Position numbers and translations under genes: made by a program. From NCBI GenBank assembly GCA_900549345.1, contig UROC01000003.1, positions 1 to 59,400 of the forward strand: a DNA stretch of 59,400 nucleotides. The letters are read 5' to 3'. This DNA is from an uncultured Collinsella sp. (GTDB taxonomy: Bacteria > Actinomycetota > Coriobacteriia > Coriobacteriales > Coriobacteriaceae). The first letter of the stretch is position 1. Every line of letters begins with the position of its first letter. Shown piece by piece: positions 32,773 through 41,523 of the stretch. The notes under the pieces are model-generated. The model worked only from the letters and a program-made list of their open reading frames with translations. It had not been told where the DNA came from and did not search any database.

Positions 32773-34602
32773 GTGCGCAATCTCAAGATTCTGTTTTCCT
32801 ATCTGGGGGCATACCGCCGCGATGCCATGCTCGGCGTGCTCTTTGTGACGGCCGAGACGGCGCTCGAGCTGTTTATCCCGGTCATCATGGCAAATATCAT
32901 CGATGTAGGCGTGCCCGCGGGCGACATCGACTACATGCTGTTGCAGGGCACGTATATGTTGGTATGTGCCGCATTTTCGCTGGCACTTGGCTTGGGCTAT
33001 GCGCGCACGTCTGCTCGCGTCGCCTCGGGGCTGGGCGCTAACCTGCGCGAGGCCGAGTATCGCAAGATCCAGACGCTCGCCTTTGGCAATCTGGACAACT
33101 ACGACGCCAGCTCGCTCGTCACTCGCATGACCACCGACATCACCGTGATTCAAAACGCCGTAGGTAACGGCTTCCGCCCCATGGTGCGCGGGCCGGTAAA
33201 TCTGGTCATGGGCCTCGTCTACGCTTTTGCGCTCTCGCGCGAGCTCGCGGCGGTCTTTGCCGTCATTCTGCCGATGCTCGCCATCGTGCTCGGTATCATT
33301 ACCGTGCGCGTGAGCCCGCTCTACCGCCAACTCCAGACCTCGATGGACCACCTTAACGGCGTGGTGCAAGAGGACCTTACCGCCGTGCGCGCCGTGAAGG
33401 CTTACGTGCGCGCCGAGCACGAGTGCGACAAGTTCGACACCGTCAATACCGAGCTCGCCGGCACGGCGACCAAGACCTTCGGCACCGCTGTGCTCAACCT
33501 GCCGGTGTTCCAACTCTCGATGTACGTGGCTGCGCTCTCGATTCTGTGGATTGGCGGCCGCATGATCATCGAAGGTCGCTTGGGCGTGGGCTCGCTCACG
33601 GGCTTTATGAGTTATGTGCTGTTGATCATGAACTCGCTCATGATGATTTCCAACGTGTTTTTGCTGCTCACGCGCGCTCTCACGAGTGTGGGCCGTATCG
33701 CAGAGGTGCTCGATGAGGAGCCCTTTATCGCCAACCCTGCGGGAGACCTCGCGACTGCGGCGCCAGCGGACGGCAGTATCGAGTTTCGCGACGTTTCCTT
33801 TAAATACCGCGCGGACGCAGCCGAGGATGTGCTCGAGCATATTGACCTTCGCATCGAGAGCGGCTCGACGGTGGGCATCCTCGGCGGCACGGGCTCGGGC
33901 AAGAGCTCGCTTGTGCAGCTGATTGCGCGCCTGTACGACGCCACCGAGGGCGCCGTGCTTGTGGGCGGACACGACGTGCGCGACTACGACCTCGCGACCC
34001 TACGCGACGCCGTGGGCATTGTGCTGCAAAAGAATGTGCTGTTCACGGGCACCGTGCGTGAGAACCTGCAGTGGGGCAATCCGCAGGCGTCGGACGATGA
34101 GCTCCTCGCGGCTTGCCGCGCGGCGTGCGTGGACGAGTTCCTTGATCGCATCGGCGGGCTGGACGGCGAGTTGGGCCAAGGCGGCGCCGGCGTTTCGGGT
34201 GGCCAGAAGCAACGCCTGTGCATCGCGCGCACGCTGCTCAAGCATCCGCGCGTGCTCATTTTTGATGACTCCACCAGCGCGGTCGATATGGCGACCGACG
34301 CTAAGATTCGCGAGCACATCGCTCGGATTCCCGATACGACCGTGCTCATCATCGCCCAGCGCATCGCGAGCGTCATGGATGCCGATCGCATTGTGGTGTT
34401 GGACGACGGTCGTGTCCACGGCGTGGGTACGCACGAGGAACTGCTGGCGGGCGACAACATCTACCAGGAGATTTACGCCTCGCAGATGGAGTTTGCGGGG
34501 AACGCGGACGCCGCCGGAGGCAGTGACGATGGCTGCGCGAATGATCCGTTTTCCTCCGTCCCCAGCGGATCGACCTTGGAAGGGGGTGAGCGCCATGCCT
34601 AA
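32773..34602 (+). CDS. ABC exporter half-transporter, subunit with degenerate catalytic site
   Basis: A 609-residue fusion of six membrane helices and an ATPase domain. Walker A is GGTGSGKSS (about residues 371-379), signature VSGGQKQR (about 474-481), and Walker B VLIFDDSTSAVD (about 493-504). The catalytic Glu after Walker B is Asp, as in the non-catalytic half of heterodimeric exporters such as TM287/288. The C-terminus is extended by about 30 residues, part of which (NDPFSSVPSGST) is encoded by a family D repeat. GTG 32773 has GGGGGATG upstream. The stop overlaps the partner gene by eight bases. Confidence 0.92.
   Translation: MRNLKILFSYLGAYRRDAMLGVLFVTAETALELFIPVIMANIIDVGVPAGDIDYMLLQGTYMLVCAAFSLALGLGYARTSARVASGLGANLREAEYRKIQTLAFGNLDNYDASSLVTRMTTDITVIQNAVGNGFRPMVRGPVNLVMGLVYAFALSRELAAVFAVILPMLAIVLGIITVRVSPLYRQLQTSMDHLNGVVQEDLTAVRAVKAYVRAEHECDKFDTVNTELAGTATKTFGTAVLNLPVFQLSMYVAALSILWIGGRMIIEGRLGVGSLTGFMSYVLLIMNSLMMISNVFLLLTRALTSVGRIAEVLDEEPFIANPAGDLATAAPADGSIEFRDVSFKYRADAAEDVLEHIDLRIESGSTVGILGGTGSGKSSLVQLIARLYDATEGAVLVGGHDVRDYDLATLRDAVGIVLQKNVLFTGTVRENLQWGNPQASDDELLAACRAACVDEFLDRIGGLDGELGQGGAGVSGGQKQRLCIARTLLKHPRVLIFDDSTSAVDMATDAKIREHIARIPDTTVLIIAQRIASVMDADRIVVLDDGRVHGVGTHEELLAGDNIYQEIYASQMEFAGNADAAGGSDDGCANDPFSSVPSGSTLEGGERHA
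34540..34571. repeat. Family D repeat copy inside a coding region
   Basis: Bases 34540-34560 match the reverse complement of 27811-27831 exactly, and GCGGATC at 34565-34571 closes the palindrome. It lies in the last codons of the ABC subunit gene. Confidence 0.65.
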
Positions 34603-36493
34603 GACCGCAGCCCAAGCACGCCCGGCCGACCTCAAGCGCACTGTGCTCCGCCTGCTCTCCTACATGGGGCATGCCAAGTTCTCGTTGCTCGCGGTGGGCG
34701 TGCTCGCCTCCGTCGCCGCCATCGCGAGCCTCGCCGGCACCTACATGGTGCGCCCCATCGTTAACGGTTTGGCCACGGGCGGGGAGGAACTGCTTGCCAA
34801 GCAGGTCATCCTGACGGCGATCATCTACGCCGCGGGCGTGCTCTCGGCCCTGGGCTACTCACAAATCATGGTGCGCGCGGCCCAACGCGTGGTGTCCGAT
34901 ATTCGCCGCGACCTGTTCGCGCACATCCAGACGCTGCCGCTCAGCTATTTTGACGGCACACGCTCGGGCGACATCATGAGCTTTTTCACCAACGACGTCG
35001 ACACCGTCTCCGAGGCGCTCAACAACAGCTTTGCCAACGTGATTCAGGCCGCCATTCAGGTTGTGGGCACCACGGCCATGCTCATCATCCTCAACTGGCA
35101 GCTCACGATTATCACGCTCGTGTGCGATGCGGCCATTGTGCTGTATGCGCGCTACTCGGGCGCGCGCTCTAAGCGCTTCTTTGCCGCCCAGCAGGCATCG
35201 CTTGGCGACTTGGACGGATATATCGAAGAGATGGTCTCGGGCCAAAAGGTCATCAAGGTCTTTAACCGCGAGGCAGCGAATGTTGCCGGCTTCGCCTGCC
35301 GCAACGACGAGCTTCGCCGTACCGGCACCGCCGCCGTGAGCTATGCCAACTCCATGGTGCCCATGACCGTCGTGATTGGCTACGTCAACTATGCCATCGT
35401 CGCCGTGGCGGGCGGCATGCTCTGCATCAAGGGACTCGCCGACGTGGGCGCGCTTGCAAGTTACCTGGTCTTTGTACGCCAGGCGGCCATGCCCATCAAC
35501 CAGTTTACGCAGCTGGGCAACTTTTTGCTCAACGCGCTGGCCGGTGCCGAGCGCCTGTTTGCCGCCATGGACCTTAAGCCCGAGGTGGACGAGGGCTACG
35601 TGGAGCTGGTGCAGACGGGCGACGCCGCGTGGGCGTGGAAGATTCCCGAGGGCCAGGGCGTGGGCGCGTACGGGCACTTGCATGACGTGGCAGCCGTTGA
35701 TGAGTCGGGCCGCGCGGTGGCTGCCGACGGTACCGAGCTCACGTGCGGCTTGGTTCCGCTTGCCGGCGACGTGCGCTTCCATGCCGTGGACTTTTCCTAC
35801 GTGCCGGGCACCCGCGTGCTCACGGACCTCAACCTGTTTGCCAAGCCGGGGCAAAAGATCGCGTTTGTGGGCTCGACGGGCGCCGGAAAGACGACCATCA
35901 CCAACCTCATCAACCGCTTCTACGAGGTCGATGACGGCGAGATCACGTACGACGGCATCGACGTCAAGCACATTGCCAAGGCCAGCCTGCGCGGGTCGCT
36001 CGGCATTGTGCTGCAGGATACGCACCTGTTTAGCGGCACCATTGCGCAGAACATCCGCTTTGGCAAGCTCGACGCGACCGACGAGGAGGTGCGCGCCGCT
36101 GCCGAGGCGGCCTGCGCCGACTCGTTTATTCGCCGCCTGCCTAGAGGCTACGACACGCCGGTCACGGCCGACGGCGCCAACCTGTCGCAGGGCCAGCGCC
36201 AGCTGCTCGCCATCGCGCGCGTGGCCGTCGCTGACCCGCCGGTGCTCATCCTGGACGAGGCCACTTCGAGCATCGACACGCGCACCGAAAAGCTCATCGA
36301 GCGCGGTATGGACCGCATCATGCGCGGACGCACCACGTTTATGATCGCGCACCGCCTGTCCACCGTCCGCGACGCCGATGCCATCATGGTCCTCGAACAC
36401 GGCCGCATCATCGAGCGCGGCGCGCACGAAGAACTGCTCGCCCAGCACGGCGAGTACTGGCAGCTGGCGCATGGCTTAAAAGAGTTGGATTAA
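34595..36493 (+). CDS. ABC exporter half-transporter, catalytic subunit
   Basis: A 632-residue partner of the preceding gene. It has six membrane helices (about residues 20-320), then a linker enlarged by about 60 residues (GYVELVQTGDAAWAWKIPEG to ELTCGLVPLAGD), then an ATPase domain with Walker A GSTGAGKTT (about 426-434), signature LSQGQRQ (about 529-535) and an intact Walker B VLILDEATSSID (about 549-560). ATG 34595 lies before the previous stop and has AAGGGGGTG upstream, so the two are translationally coupled. Together they form a heterodimeric exporter, probably for drugs, lipids or peptides. Confidence 0.92.
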   Translation: MPKTAAQARPADLKRTVLRLLSYMGHAKFSLLAVGVLASVAAIASLAGTYMVRPIVNGLATGGEELLAKQVILTAIIYAAGVLSALGYSQIMVRAAQRVVSDIRRDLFAHIQTLPLSYFDGTRSGDIMSFFTNDVDTVSEALNNSFANVIQAAIQVVGTTAMLIILNWQLTIITLVCDAAIVLYARYSGARSKRFFAAQQASLGDLDGYIEEMVSGQKVIKVFNREAANVAGFACRNDELRRTGTAAVSYANSMVPMTVVIGYVNYAIVAVAGGMLCIKGLADVGALASYLVFVRQAAMPINQFTQLGNFLLNALAGAERLFAAMDLKPEVDEGYVELVQTGDAAWAWKIPEGQGVGAYGHLHDVAAVDESGRAVAADGTELTCGLVPLAGDVRFHAVDFSYVPGTRVLTDLNLFAKPGQKIAFVGSTGAGKTTITNLINRFYEVDDGEITYDGIDVKHIAKASLRGSLGIVLQDTHLFSGTIAQNIRFGKLDATDEEVRAAAEAACADSFIRRLPRGYDTPVTADGANLSQGQRQLLAIARVAVADPPVLILDEATSSIDTRTEKLIERGMDRIMRGRTTFMIAHRLSTVRDADAIMVLEHGRIIERGAHEELLAQHGEYWQLAHGLKELD

Positions 36494-36541
36494 CCCGTTC
36501 GAGCACGATGCTTTGACCCTTCATGCCGCTCACCTCGTCTC

Positions 36542-36606
36542 AAACCATCACAACATTCGACGTTTTTTGCCAAAATCGGGAAAAGCATCGAATGTTGTGA
36601 TGGTTT
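36542..36606. repeat. Family C hairpin, left copy
   Basis: Perfect 19-base arms (36542-36560 and 36588-36606) with a 27-base loop; a short T-run follows. The same hairpin, with one base change in the loop, lies at 37784-37846 on the other side of the next gene. Confidence 0.85.
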
Positions 36607-36707
36607 TTCTACCACTCGATCGGGTGGAATCGCTTTCTTGCGCACGAAGGTGTGCGGACCCGTGGGCAGGGGAATAAGGTTGGTTATCTGACTCCATTGG
36701 AGGGCTC

Positions 36708-37745
36708 ATGGACCTGCCGATCGTCCTGTCCCATAAGACTGCCTGGCTGTACCACAATGTGGCGCGCCCGTCCGAGCCGCTCTCGCGAGCAAGCAGCCTA
36801 TACGATGAGGACTCGCTTGCTAGCGAGGCGGAGCCGACTGCGAGCCTGCCCAAATTGGGACTCGATGCCAAGGGACTGAGGGCTTCGACAGCAGTTGGGA
36901 TCGTTACCGACTATCTGGTTTCGCTTGGTATTCCACGAGAAGAGCTCGATCATATCGACACACTCGTCAACTTCGATTTTGAGCGCTCGACGCCGGCTGG
37001 ATTTAGGTGCCACGTGTTTGGAGCGCCGATACCTTCAGACCATCTTATCGAGGTGGCAGAGGGCCTTCTGGTGGTTGATGAGGTCATGTGCTTTGTCCAA
37101 GCGGGTTCGTGGATGAGCGAGCCCGAGCAGCTGGAATATGGCTACGAAATCTGCGCCCGATACCATTTGAATCATCTGTCGACAGACGATTATATTGAGA
37201 TGGGGCAGAGGTATACCGTTGCCGACTTGATTGCCTATTGCAATGAGAACCGATCTCGTCAGGGGGCTATACGCGCGGCCGCCGTGCTCAAGCGCGTGCA
37301 CGATGGCGCGCGGTCGCCCATGGAGACGGCCACCGCAATCATGGTCGTAGCAAAACGTTCTCAGGGCGGGCTAGGATACGTCAAGGTTGAGCTCAACCAT
37401 CGGGTCGATGTTCCCAACGAGTTCAAATATCTCGCTAAGGCCGGGTATTTCGAGATCGACGTATATGCGCCTGCGAGCGGTACGGGGATTGAATACAACG
37501 GCTCGGACCATCTTGATAAACAGCGCAGCGCGTCGGATGCGGAGCGTATGACCGTGCTGAGCGCGCTGGGCTTTAGGATGATCGTCCTCACCGGGACTCA
37601 GTTTGCCCACCAGCTGCAATTGCACCGGGCGATGAACGCCATTGCGCTCGCTATGGGCCTTAAGTGCGACCGAAGCGAAGCGTTCCAAAAGCGTCAAAAC
37701 GACCTGCGAGAATTTGTGATTCGGCACTGGGACGGCGGCCTTTAG
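36708..37745 (+). CDS. PD-(D/E)XK (Vsr/DUF559)-like endonuclease domain protein
   Basis: A 345-residue protein of unknown role. Its C-terminal half (about 195-330) has the layout of DUF559/Vsr-type nuclease folds: ARSPMETATAIMV with a Glu, FEIDVYAPASGTGIEYNGSDH with Asp and Glu on paired strands, then DAERMTVLSALGFRMIVLTG. The N-terminal half (AWLYHNVARPSEPL, LVVDEVMCFVQAGSWM) may be a winged-helix or regulatory region as in AbiEi-like proteins. GGAGGG supports ATG 36708. The gene is bracketed by two near-identical palindromes. Possible roles are a solitary antitoxin-like regulator, a domesticated nuclease or a mobile-unit protein. Confidence 0.6.
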   Translation: MDLPIVLSHKTAWLYHNVARPSEPLSRASSLYDEDSLASEAEPTASLPKLGLDAKGLRASTAVGIVTDYLVSLGIPREELDHIDTLVNFDFERSTPAGFRCHVFGAPIPSDHLIEVAEGLLVVDEVMCFVQAGSWMSEPEQLEYGYEICARYHLNHLSTDDYIEMGQRYTVADLIAYCNENRSRQGAIRAAAVLKRVHDGARSPMETATAIMVVAKRSQGGLGYVKVELNHRVDVPNEFKYLAKAGYFEIDVYAPASGTGIEYNGSDHLDKQRSASDAERMTVLSALGFRMIVLTGTQFAHQLQLHRAMNAIALAMGLKCDRSEAFQKRQNDLREFVIRHWDGGL

Positions 37746-37783
37746 GGGCGCTTTGGTCCTTCTGCGGGGTGCCGTGGGCAGGC

Positions 37784-37846
37784 AAACCATCACAACATTC
37801 GACGTTTTTTGCCAAAAGCGGGAAAAGCATCGAATGTTGTGATGGT
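37784..37846. repeat. Family C hairpin, right copy
   Basis: Arms at 37784-37802 and 37830-37846, with a loop that differs from the left copy at one base (G for T). It is in the same orientation as the copy at 36542-36606, 1.2 kb away. Confidence 0.85.
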
Positions 37847-37979
37847 CTGTGTGTTGAGGATGGGCTTGGAAAGTCCGTTTTGCTCGAAGCGACCTGTCCT
37901 GTCGTACGGGTGTCGGCATGATTCTCCCGTGGGGTATTATGTTTTCCGAAGAATAAAACGTTGCGTGAGGGGAGGCTGC

Positions 37980-39035
37980 GTGGGCGGGCACGTGCAACAT
38001 GACGGCTTTGGCCGCGATATCAACTACCTGCGTATTGCCGTTACCGACAAGTGCAATTTCCGCTGCATTTACTGCATGCCGGCCGATGGCGTGGCACCCC
38101 GCGCGCACGACGAGCTGCTCAGCGCCGAGGAAATCGCCCGCTTTGTGCGTCTGGTGGCGGGGGAGGGCATTCGCCGCGTGCGCCTGACGGGCGGCGAGCC
38201 GCTGGTCAGCCGCCGTATCATCCCGCTCATTCGCGACATCCGCGCGATCCCGCAGATCGAGGACATCTCGCTCACCACCAACGGCGCCCTGCTGCCCAAG
38301 CTGGCGCCGCAGCTCAAAGATGCCGGGCTTAACCGCGTCAACATCTCGCTCGACACGCTCGACCCTATGCTCTTTGGAAAGATCACGCGCCTGGGTCGGC
38401 TCGAACAGACCATGGCCGGCATCGACGCGGCGCTGGCTTGGGGCTTTGAGCCCGTTAAGGTCAACTGCGTTGTGGTGCGCCGGCTCAACCAGGATGTGGC
38501 GGCCCTTGCGCGGCTGACCGTCGACCGCCCCATCCACCTGCGCTTTATCGAATACATGCCCATTGGCGACGAGCGCACGAGCTCGCATTGTGCCGTAGAC
38601 CCTCACGCGCCCACGCTCAATTCCGAGCTGTGGGACGCGAGTGACACCGTGCCGAGTGACGAGCTGCGGGAGCGTATCAATGCCGGGGCCACCGCGGCGG
38701 GACTGGGCGAGCTCGAGCCGCTCGACATCAACGACGCTCCTGCCGGCGCGGGCCCTGCGCGCTATTGGCACTTTCCGGGCGCGGCGGGAACGGTCGGCTT
38801 CATTAGCGCCATGTCCAACCATTTTTGCGCGAACTGCAACCGTCTGCGCCTGACGGCCGATGGCAACGTGCGCCCGTGCCTGTTCAGCGATGCCGAGTAT
38901 TCGGTGCGCGACGCCCTGCGCCGTGGTGATGATATGCAGGTACTTTCGATTTGGCGCGATGCCGTCGCCCACAAACCGCAGGAACACGCGATAATTGAGG
39001 GCACGCAACGATTTATGTCCCAAATCGGAGGATGA
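37980..39035 (+). CDS. moaA: GTP 3',8-cyclase (molybdenum cofactor synthesis)
   Basis: Radical SAM enzyme that starts molybdopterin synthesis from GTP. The 351-residue protein has YLRIAVTDKCNFRCIYCMP with the CxxxCxxC cluster (about residues 22-29), GEGIRRVRLTGGEP, NCVVVRRLNQD, and the second 4Fe-4S site FCANCNRLRLTADGNVRPCL. It ends in Gly-Gly, the essential MoaA tail. GTG 37980 has GGGGAGG upstream; the longer open frame runs through the hairpin repeat. The moaC-mobB fusion follows four bases later. I see no Moco riboswitch upstream. Confidence 0.94.
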   Translation: MGGHVQHDGFGRDINYLRIAVTDKCNFRCIYCMPADGVAPRAHDELLSAEEIARFVRLVAGEGIRRVRLTGGEPLVSRRIIPLIRDIRAIPQIEDISLTTNGALLPKLAPQLKDAGLNRVNISLDTLDPMLFGKITRLGRLEQTMAGIDAALAWGFEPVKVNCVVVRRLNQDVAALARLTVDRPIHLRFIEYMPIGDERTSSHCAVDPHAPTLNSELWDASDTVPSDELRERINAGATAAGLGELEPLDINDAPAGAGPARYWHFPGAAGTVGFISAMSNHFCANCNRLRLTADGNVRPCLFSDAEYSVRDALRRGDDMQVLSIWRDAVAHKPQEHAIIEGTQRFMSQIGG

Positions 39036-39039
39036 TCAT

Positions 39040-40341
39040 ATGGCCAAGAGCAGGTACGCCGATGCCACCAAGGCCGCTCGCAGGGCCGCGATGTCTGCCC
39101 ATAAAGCTTCAGCCGCGGCGAATGCTGGCGATGCCGACGCGTCCGCGCGGCCGACTGTCAGCGCTGCCACCGACACCGCCCGCGACGCCCGTCGCGACGA
39201 GCTGACGCACGTGGACGCCAAGGGCGAGGTGCGCATGGTCGACGTGTCCAATAAGGCCGAGACCCATCGCATTGCCATCGCCGAGGGCACCATCCTCATG
39301 CACCCCGAGACGCAGGCCATGGTGCTGCAGGACCGCGCCAAAAAGGGCGACGTGCTTGCCTGCGCGCGCGTGGCGGGCATCATGGCCATCAAGCGCACGA
39401 GCGACATCATTCCCATGTGCCATCCGTTGCTCATCACCAAGAGCAAGTGCGACATTGCGCCCATCGCTCCGGCGGGGACGCCGGCCGAGGACGTGCCCGA
39501 AGGCTGGGCGCCGGCGCGCGCGGACGGACAGGTTGGCTTTCACGTACTGGTTACGGCCGGCGTGACGGGCAAGACGGGTATCGAGATGGAGGCCCTGACC
39601 GGCGCGAGTACCGCGTGTCTGACCATCTATGACATGTGCAAGGCCGTCGATCGCGGCATGGAGATCGTCGACGTGCGCCTGCTGCACAAGGAGGGCGGTC
39701 GCTCGGGCGTGTGGGATCGTGCCGAACGCCAGGCCGCTACTGTTGAGGCCGTGGGAGCCGCGGGCAATGCACCCGCGAGCGCACCCGTCGCCGTCGCGCC
39801 CGCAGCTCCCACTCCGGCTGTCCCTGCGATCGCGTTTATCGGCTACCAAAACTCGGGCAAGACCACGCTCGTCGAGAAGGTTATCGCCGAGCTCACCCGC
39901 CGCGGCCTGCGCGTGGGTTCGCTCAAGCATCACGGGCATCACGGCTTTGATATCGACGTGCCCGCTAAGGACACCTGGCGCCATCACCAAGCCGGATCCA
40001 AGCACGTGGGGCTCATCTGCGCCACGCGCTGGGCGGAGTACGCCGACACGCGCGAGGAGGACGAGATGCCCGCGCGCGAGCTGCTGTCGCGTTACAACGA
40101 TGTCGACGTGGTGATCATCGAGGGCTACAAGACCGAGGGCTTCGACAACATCGTGGTCGCGCGCTCCGGTGTCGACCGTCTGCGCGGCAAGAGCTCGCTC
40201 GACCTGGTCGACGGTCACACGCTGGCCCTTGCCTGCAACGAAGCCCTGGCGCGTCAGGCCTTCGACGCCGGCTTTGCGACCCGAGCCATCAACATCAACG
40301 ACGCCCGAGCCATCTGCAATCTTATCCAAGATCATCTTTAA
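39040..40341 (+). CDS. MoaC-MobB fusion protein
   Basis: A 433-residue fusion of two molybdenum-cofactor proteins. The N-terminal MoaC part (about residues 50-225, cyclic pyranopterin phosphate synthase) has MVDVSNKAETHRIAIAEG, MCHPLLITK, and the catalytic MEALTGAS...IYDMCKAVD segment. An Ala/Pro-rich linker (about 230-265) joins it to a MobB-like GTPase: FIGYQNSGKTTLVEKVI (P-loop, about 267-283), SLKHHGHHGFDIDVPAKDTWRHHQAGS and IIEGYKTEGF. A further Ala-rich N-terminal extension precedes MoaC. CGGAGGATG supports ATG 39040. Confidence 0.93.
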   Translation: MAKSRYADATKAARRAAMSAHKASAAANAGDADASARPTVSAATDTARDARRDELTHVDAKGEVRMVDVSNKAETHRIAIAEGTILMHPETQAMVLQDRAKKGDVLACARVAGIMAIKRTSDIIPMCHPLLITKSKCDIAPIAPAGTPAEDVPEGWAPARADGQVGFHVLVTAGVTGKTGIEMEALTGASTACLTIYDMCKAVDRGMEIVDVRLLHKEGGRSGVWDRAERQAATVEAVGAAGNAPASAPVAVAPAAPTPAVPAIAFIGYQNSGKTTLVEKVIAELTRRGLRVGSLKHHGHHGFDIDVPAKDTWRHHQAGSKHVGLICATRWAEYADTREEDEMPARELLSRYNDVDVVIIEGYKTEGFDNIVVARSGVDRLRGKSSLDLVDGHTLALACNEALARQAFDAGFATRAININDARAICNLIQDHL

Positions 40342-40354
40342 GGCTCGACGCTGC

Positions 40355-40454
40355 GCCGGCCCCAAGCACCCCATCTCGTCCCTCAAGCCGTCGCTCGCGT
40401 ACCAAAGTACGCGTCGCTCCTCTTTCGGGGCGACCTGGGGCACTTGGAACCGGC
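40355..40454. repeat. Nested palindromic repeat, family B copy 1
   Basis: The core (40388-40426) is identical over 39 bases to 54425-54463 and contains the palindrome GCGTACcaaaGTACGC. Outer arms (about 40355-40382 and 40427-40454) pair imperfectly and differ in sequence from those of the other copy. Confidence 0.8.
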
Positions 40455-40472
40455 TCGCTGCGTTGCCATAAC

Positions 40473-40556
40473 ATGCCAAAAAGGGACAGGTTTGTTTTGG
40501 CAGGTTTTATCTGGGCAAACGTCATTTCCACCACAAAGGGGCCAGGCACCTTTTGA
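40473..40556. repeat. Two family E short palindromes
   Basis: TGCCAAAAAGGGACAGGT at 40473-40490 is closed by TTTTGGCA (40494-40501). AAAGGGGCCAGGCACCTTTT at 40535-40554 is a related word directly against the IS left end. Confidence 0.55.
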
Positions 40557-40597
40557 ACTGCGTCCCGAATCTTGGCCTTCTTTATTAGAAGCGAACA

Positions 40598-41523
40598 CTA
40601 GGACGCTTTCAATAGCCGTTTCCGAAACTCCACCGGGGTGAGGCCGCCGAGCGCCACCTGGCGACGCCTCGTGTTCCAATGCACGACGTAGGCGTCGAGG
40701 TCCCTCTTGAAGGACTCGAAGTCGGCCCACTCGACGCCCCTGAAGAACTCGTCCTTGAGATGCCCGAACACCTGCTCCGTCGCCCCGTTGTCTAGGCAGT
40801 TGCCCTTTCTCGACATGCTCTGCCTGGCGCCGTGCCTCCTGAGCTCGCCGGTCCACCTGGGGTGCTGGTACTGCCAGCCCATGTCGCTGTGGACGATCGG
40901 CGAGGCCCCGGCCGGCATCCTCGCGAACAGGCGCCTGAGCACCTCCTCCTGCTGGGCCATGTCCGGGCTCGTCGACACCGACCAGGAGACGATCTCCTTC
41001 GTGCAGAAGTCGTAGACCGGGGCGAAGTACGCCTTGCCCCAGGGCTGCCTGAATTCCGTGACGTCGGTCCCGAGCTTCTCCCACGGGGCGCCCGCGCGAA
41101 AGTCACGCGCTATCAGGTTGTCGAATCTCTCGCCGACCGGGCCGCGGTAGGAGTTGTAGCGATGGTAGTCGGTCTCCCGGCGGATGCCGCAGCGGATGCC
41201 GAGCTCCCGCATCATCTTGAGGACCGTCTTGTCCGCTATCCTCGCGCCCAGCTCGGCCCTCAGGCACATCGCTATCTGGCGGTGGCCGCACCCGTTCGCC
41301 GTCCTCGAGAAGATCTCGCGCACGGCCTCCCGGAGCTCTGGCCGGGTCGCTCTCGGCGGGTGCGCTACGGCATAGTGGTAGCTCGACGGCGCGAGCCGCG
41401 CGGCCGCGAGCAGGTCGCATAGGCGGTGGTGCCCTGAAAGGGAGGCTACGACCTGGGCTTTCTCCCAGTTTGAGAGCTCTTCTCCGCTTTCAGGGCTATC
41501 GATTTTTTTAGATACGCCACCTG
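40598..41523 (-). CDS. IS3-family transposase OrfB (DDE integrase domain)
   Basis: About 305 residues, read in the -1 frame relative to orfA; it lacks its own strong start and is expected as an OrfAB fusion by frameshift at the A7 run (41503-41509). The N-terminal HTH_21-type region has SGHHRLCDLLAAARLAPSSYHYAVA and YGH-like CGHRQIAMCLR. The rve catalytic core has the three acids in LGTDVTEF, IVHSDMGWQYQ and DNGATEQVFGHLKDEFF. It ends in VHWNTRRRQVALGGLTPVEFR, the family's usual closing motif. No internal stop is visible, so the element may be active. Confidence 0.88.

Noticed and set aside
33923..34594. N-terminal extension of the second ABC subunit
   Set aside because: The open frame continues upstream inside the first ABC gene by chance; the translation there is Arg/Ser-rich shadow sequence, while ATG 34595 has a ribosome site and starts the transporter fold.
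37745..37979. Molybdenum cofactor riboswitch before moaA
   Set aside because: The leader contains the family C hairpin but none of the conserved Moco-aptamer blocks I would expect.
40370..40549. Open frames on the minus strand ending in the KEERRVLWYASDG motif (also at 54391-54480)
   Set aside because: The shared peptide is just the translated family B repeat core at both places, not a protein family.
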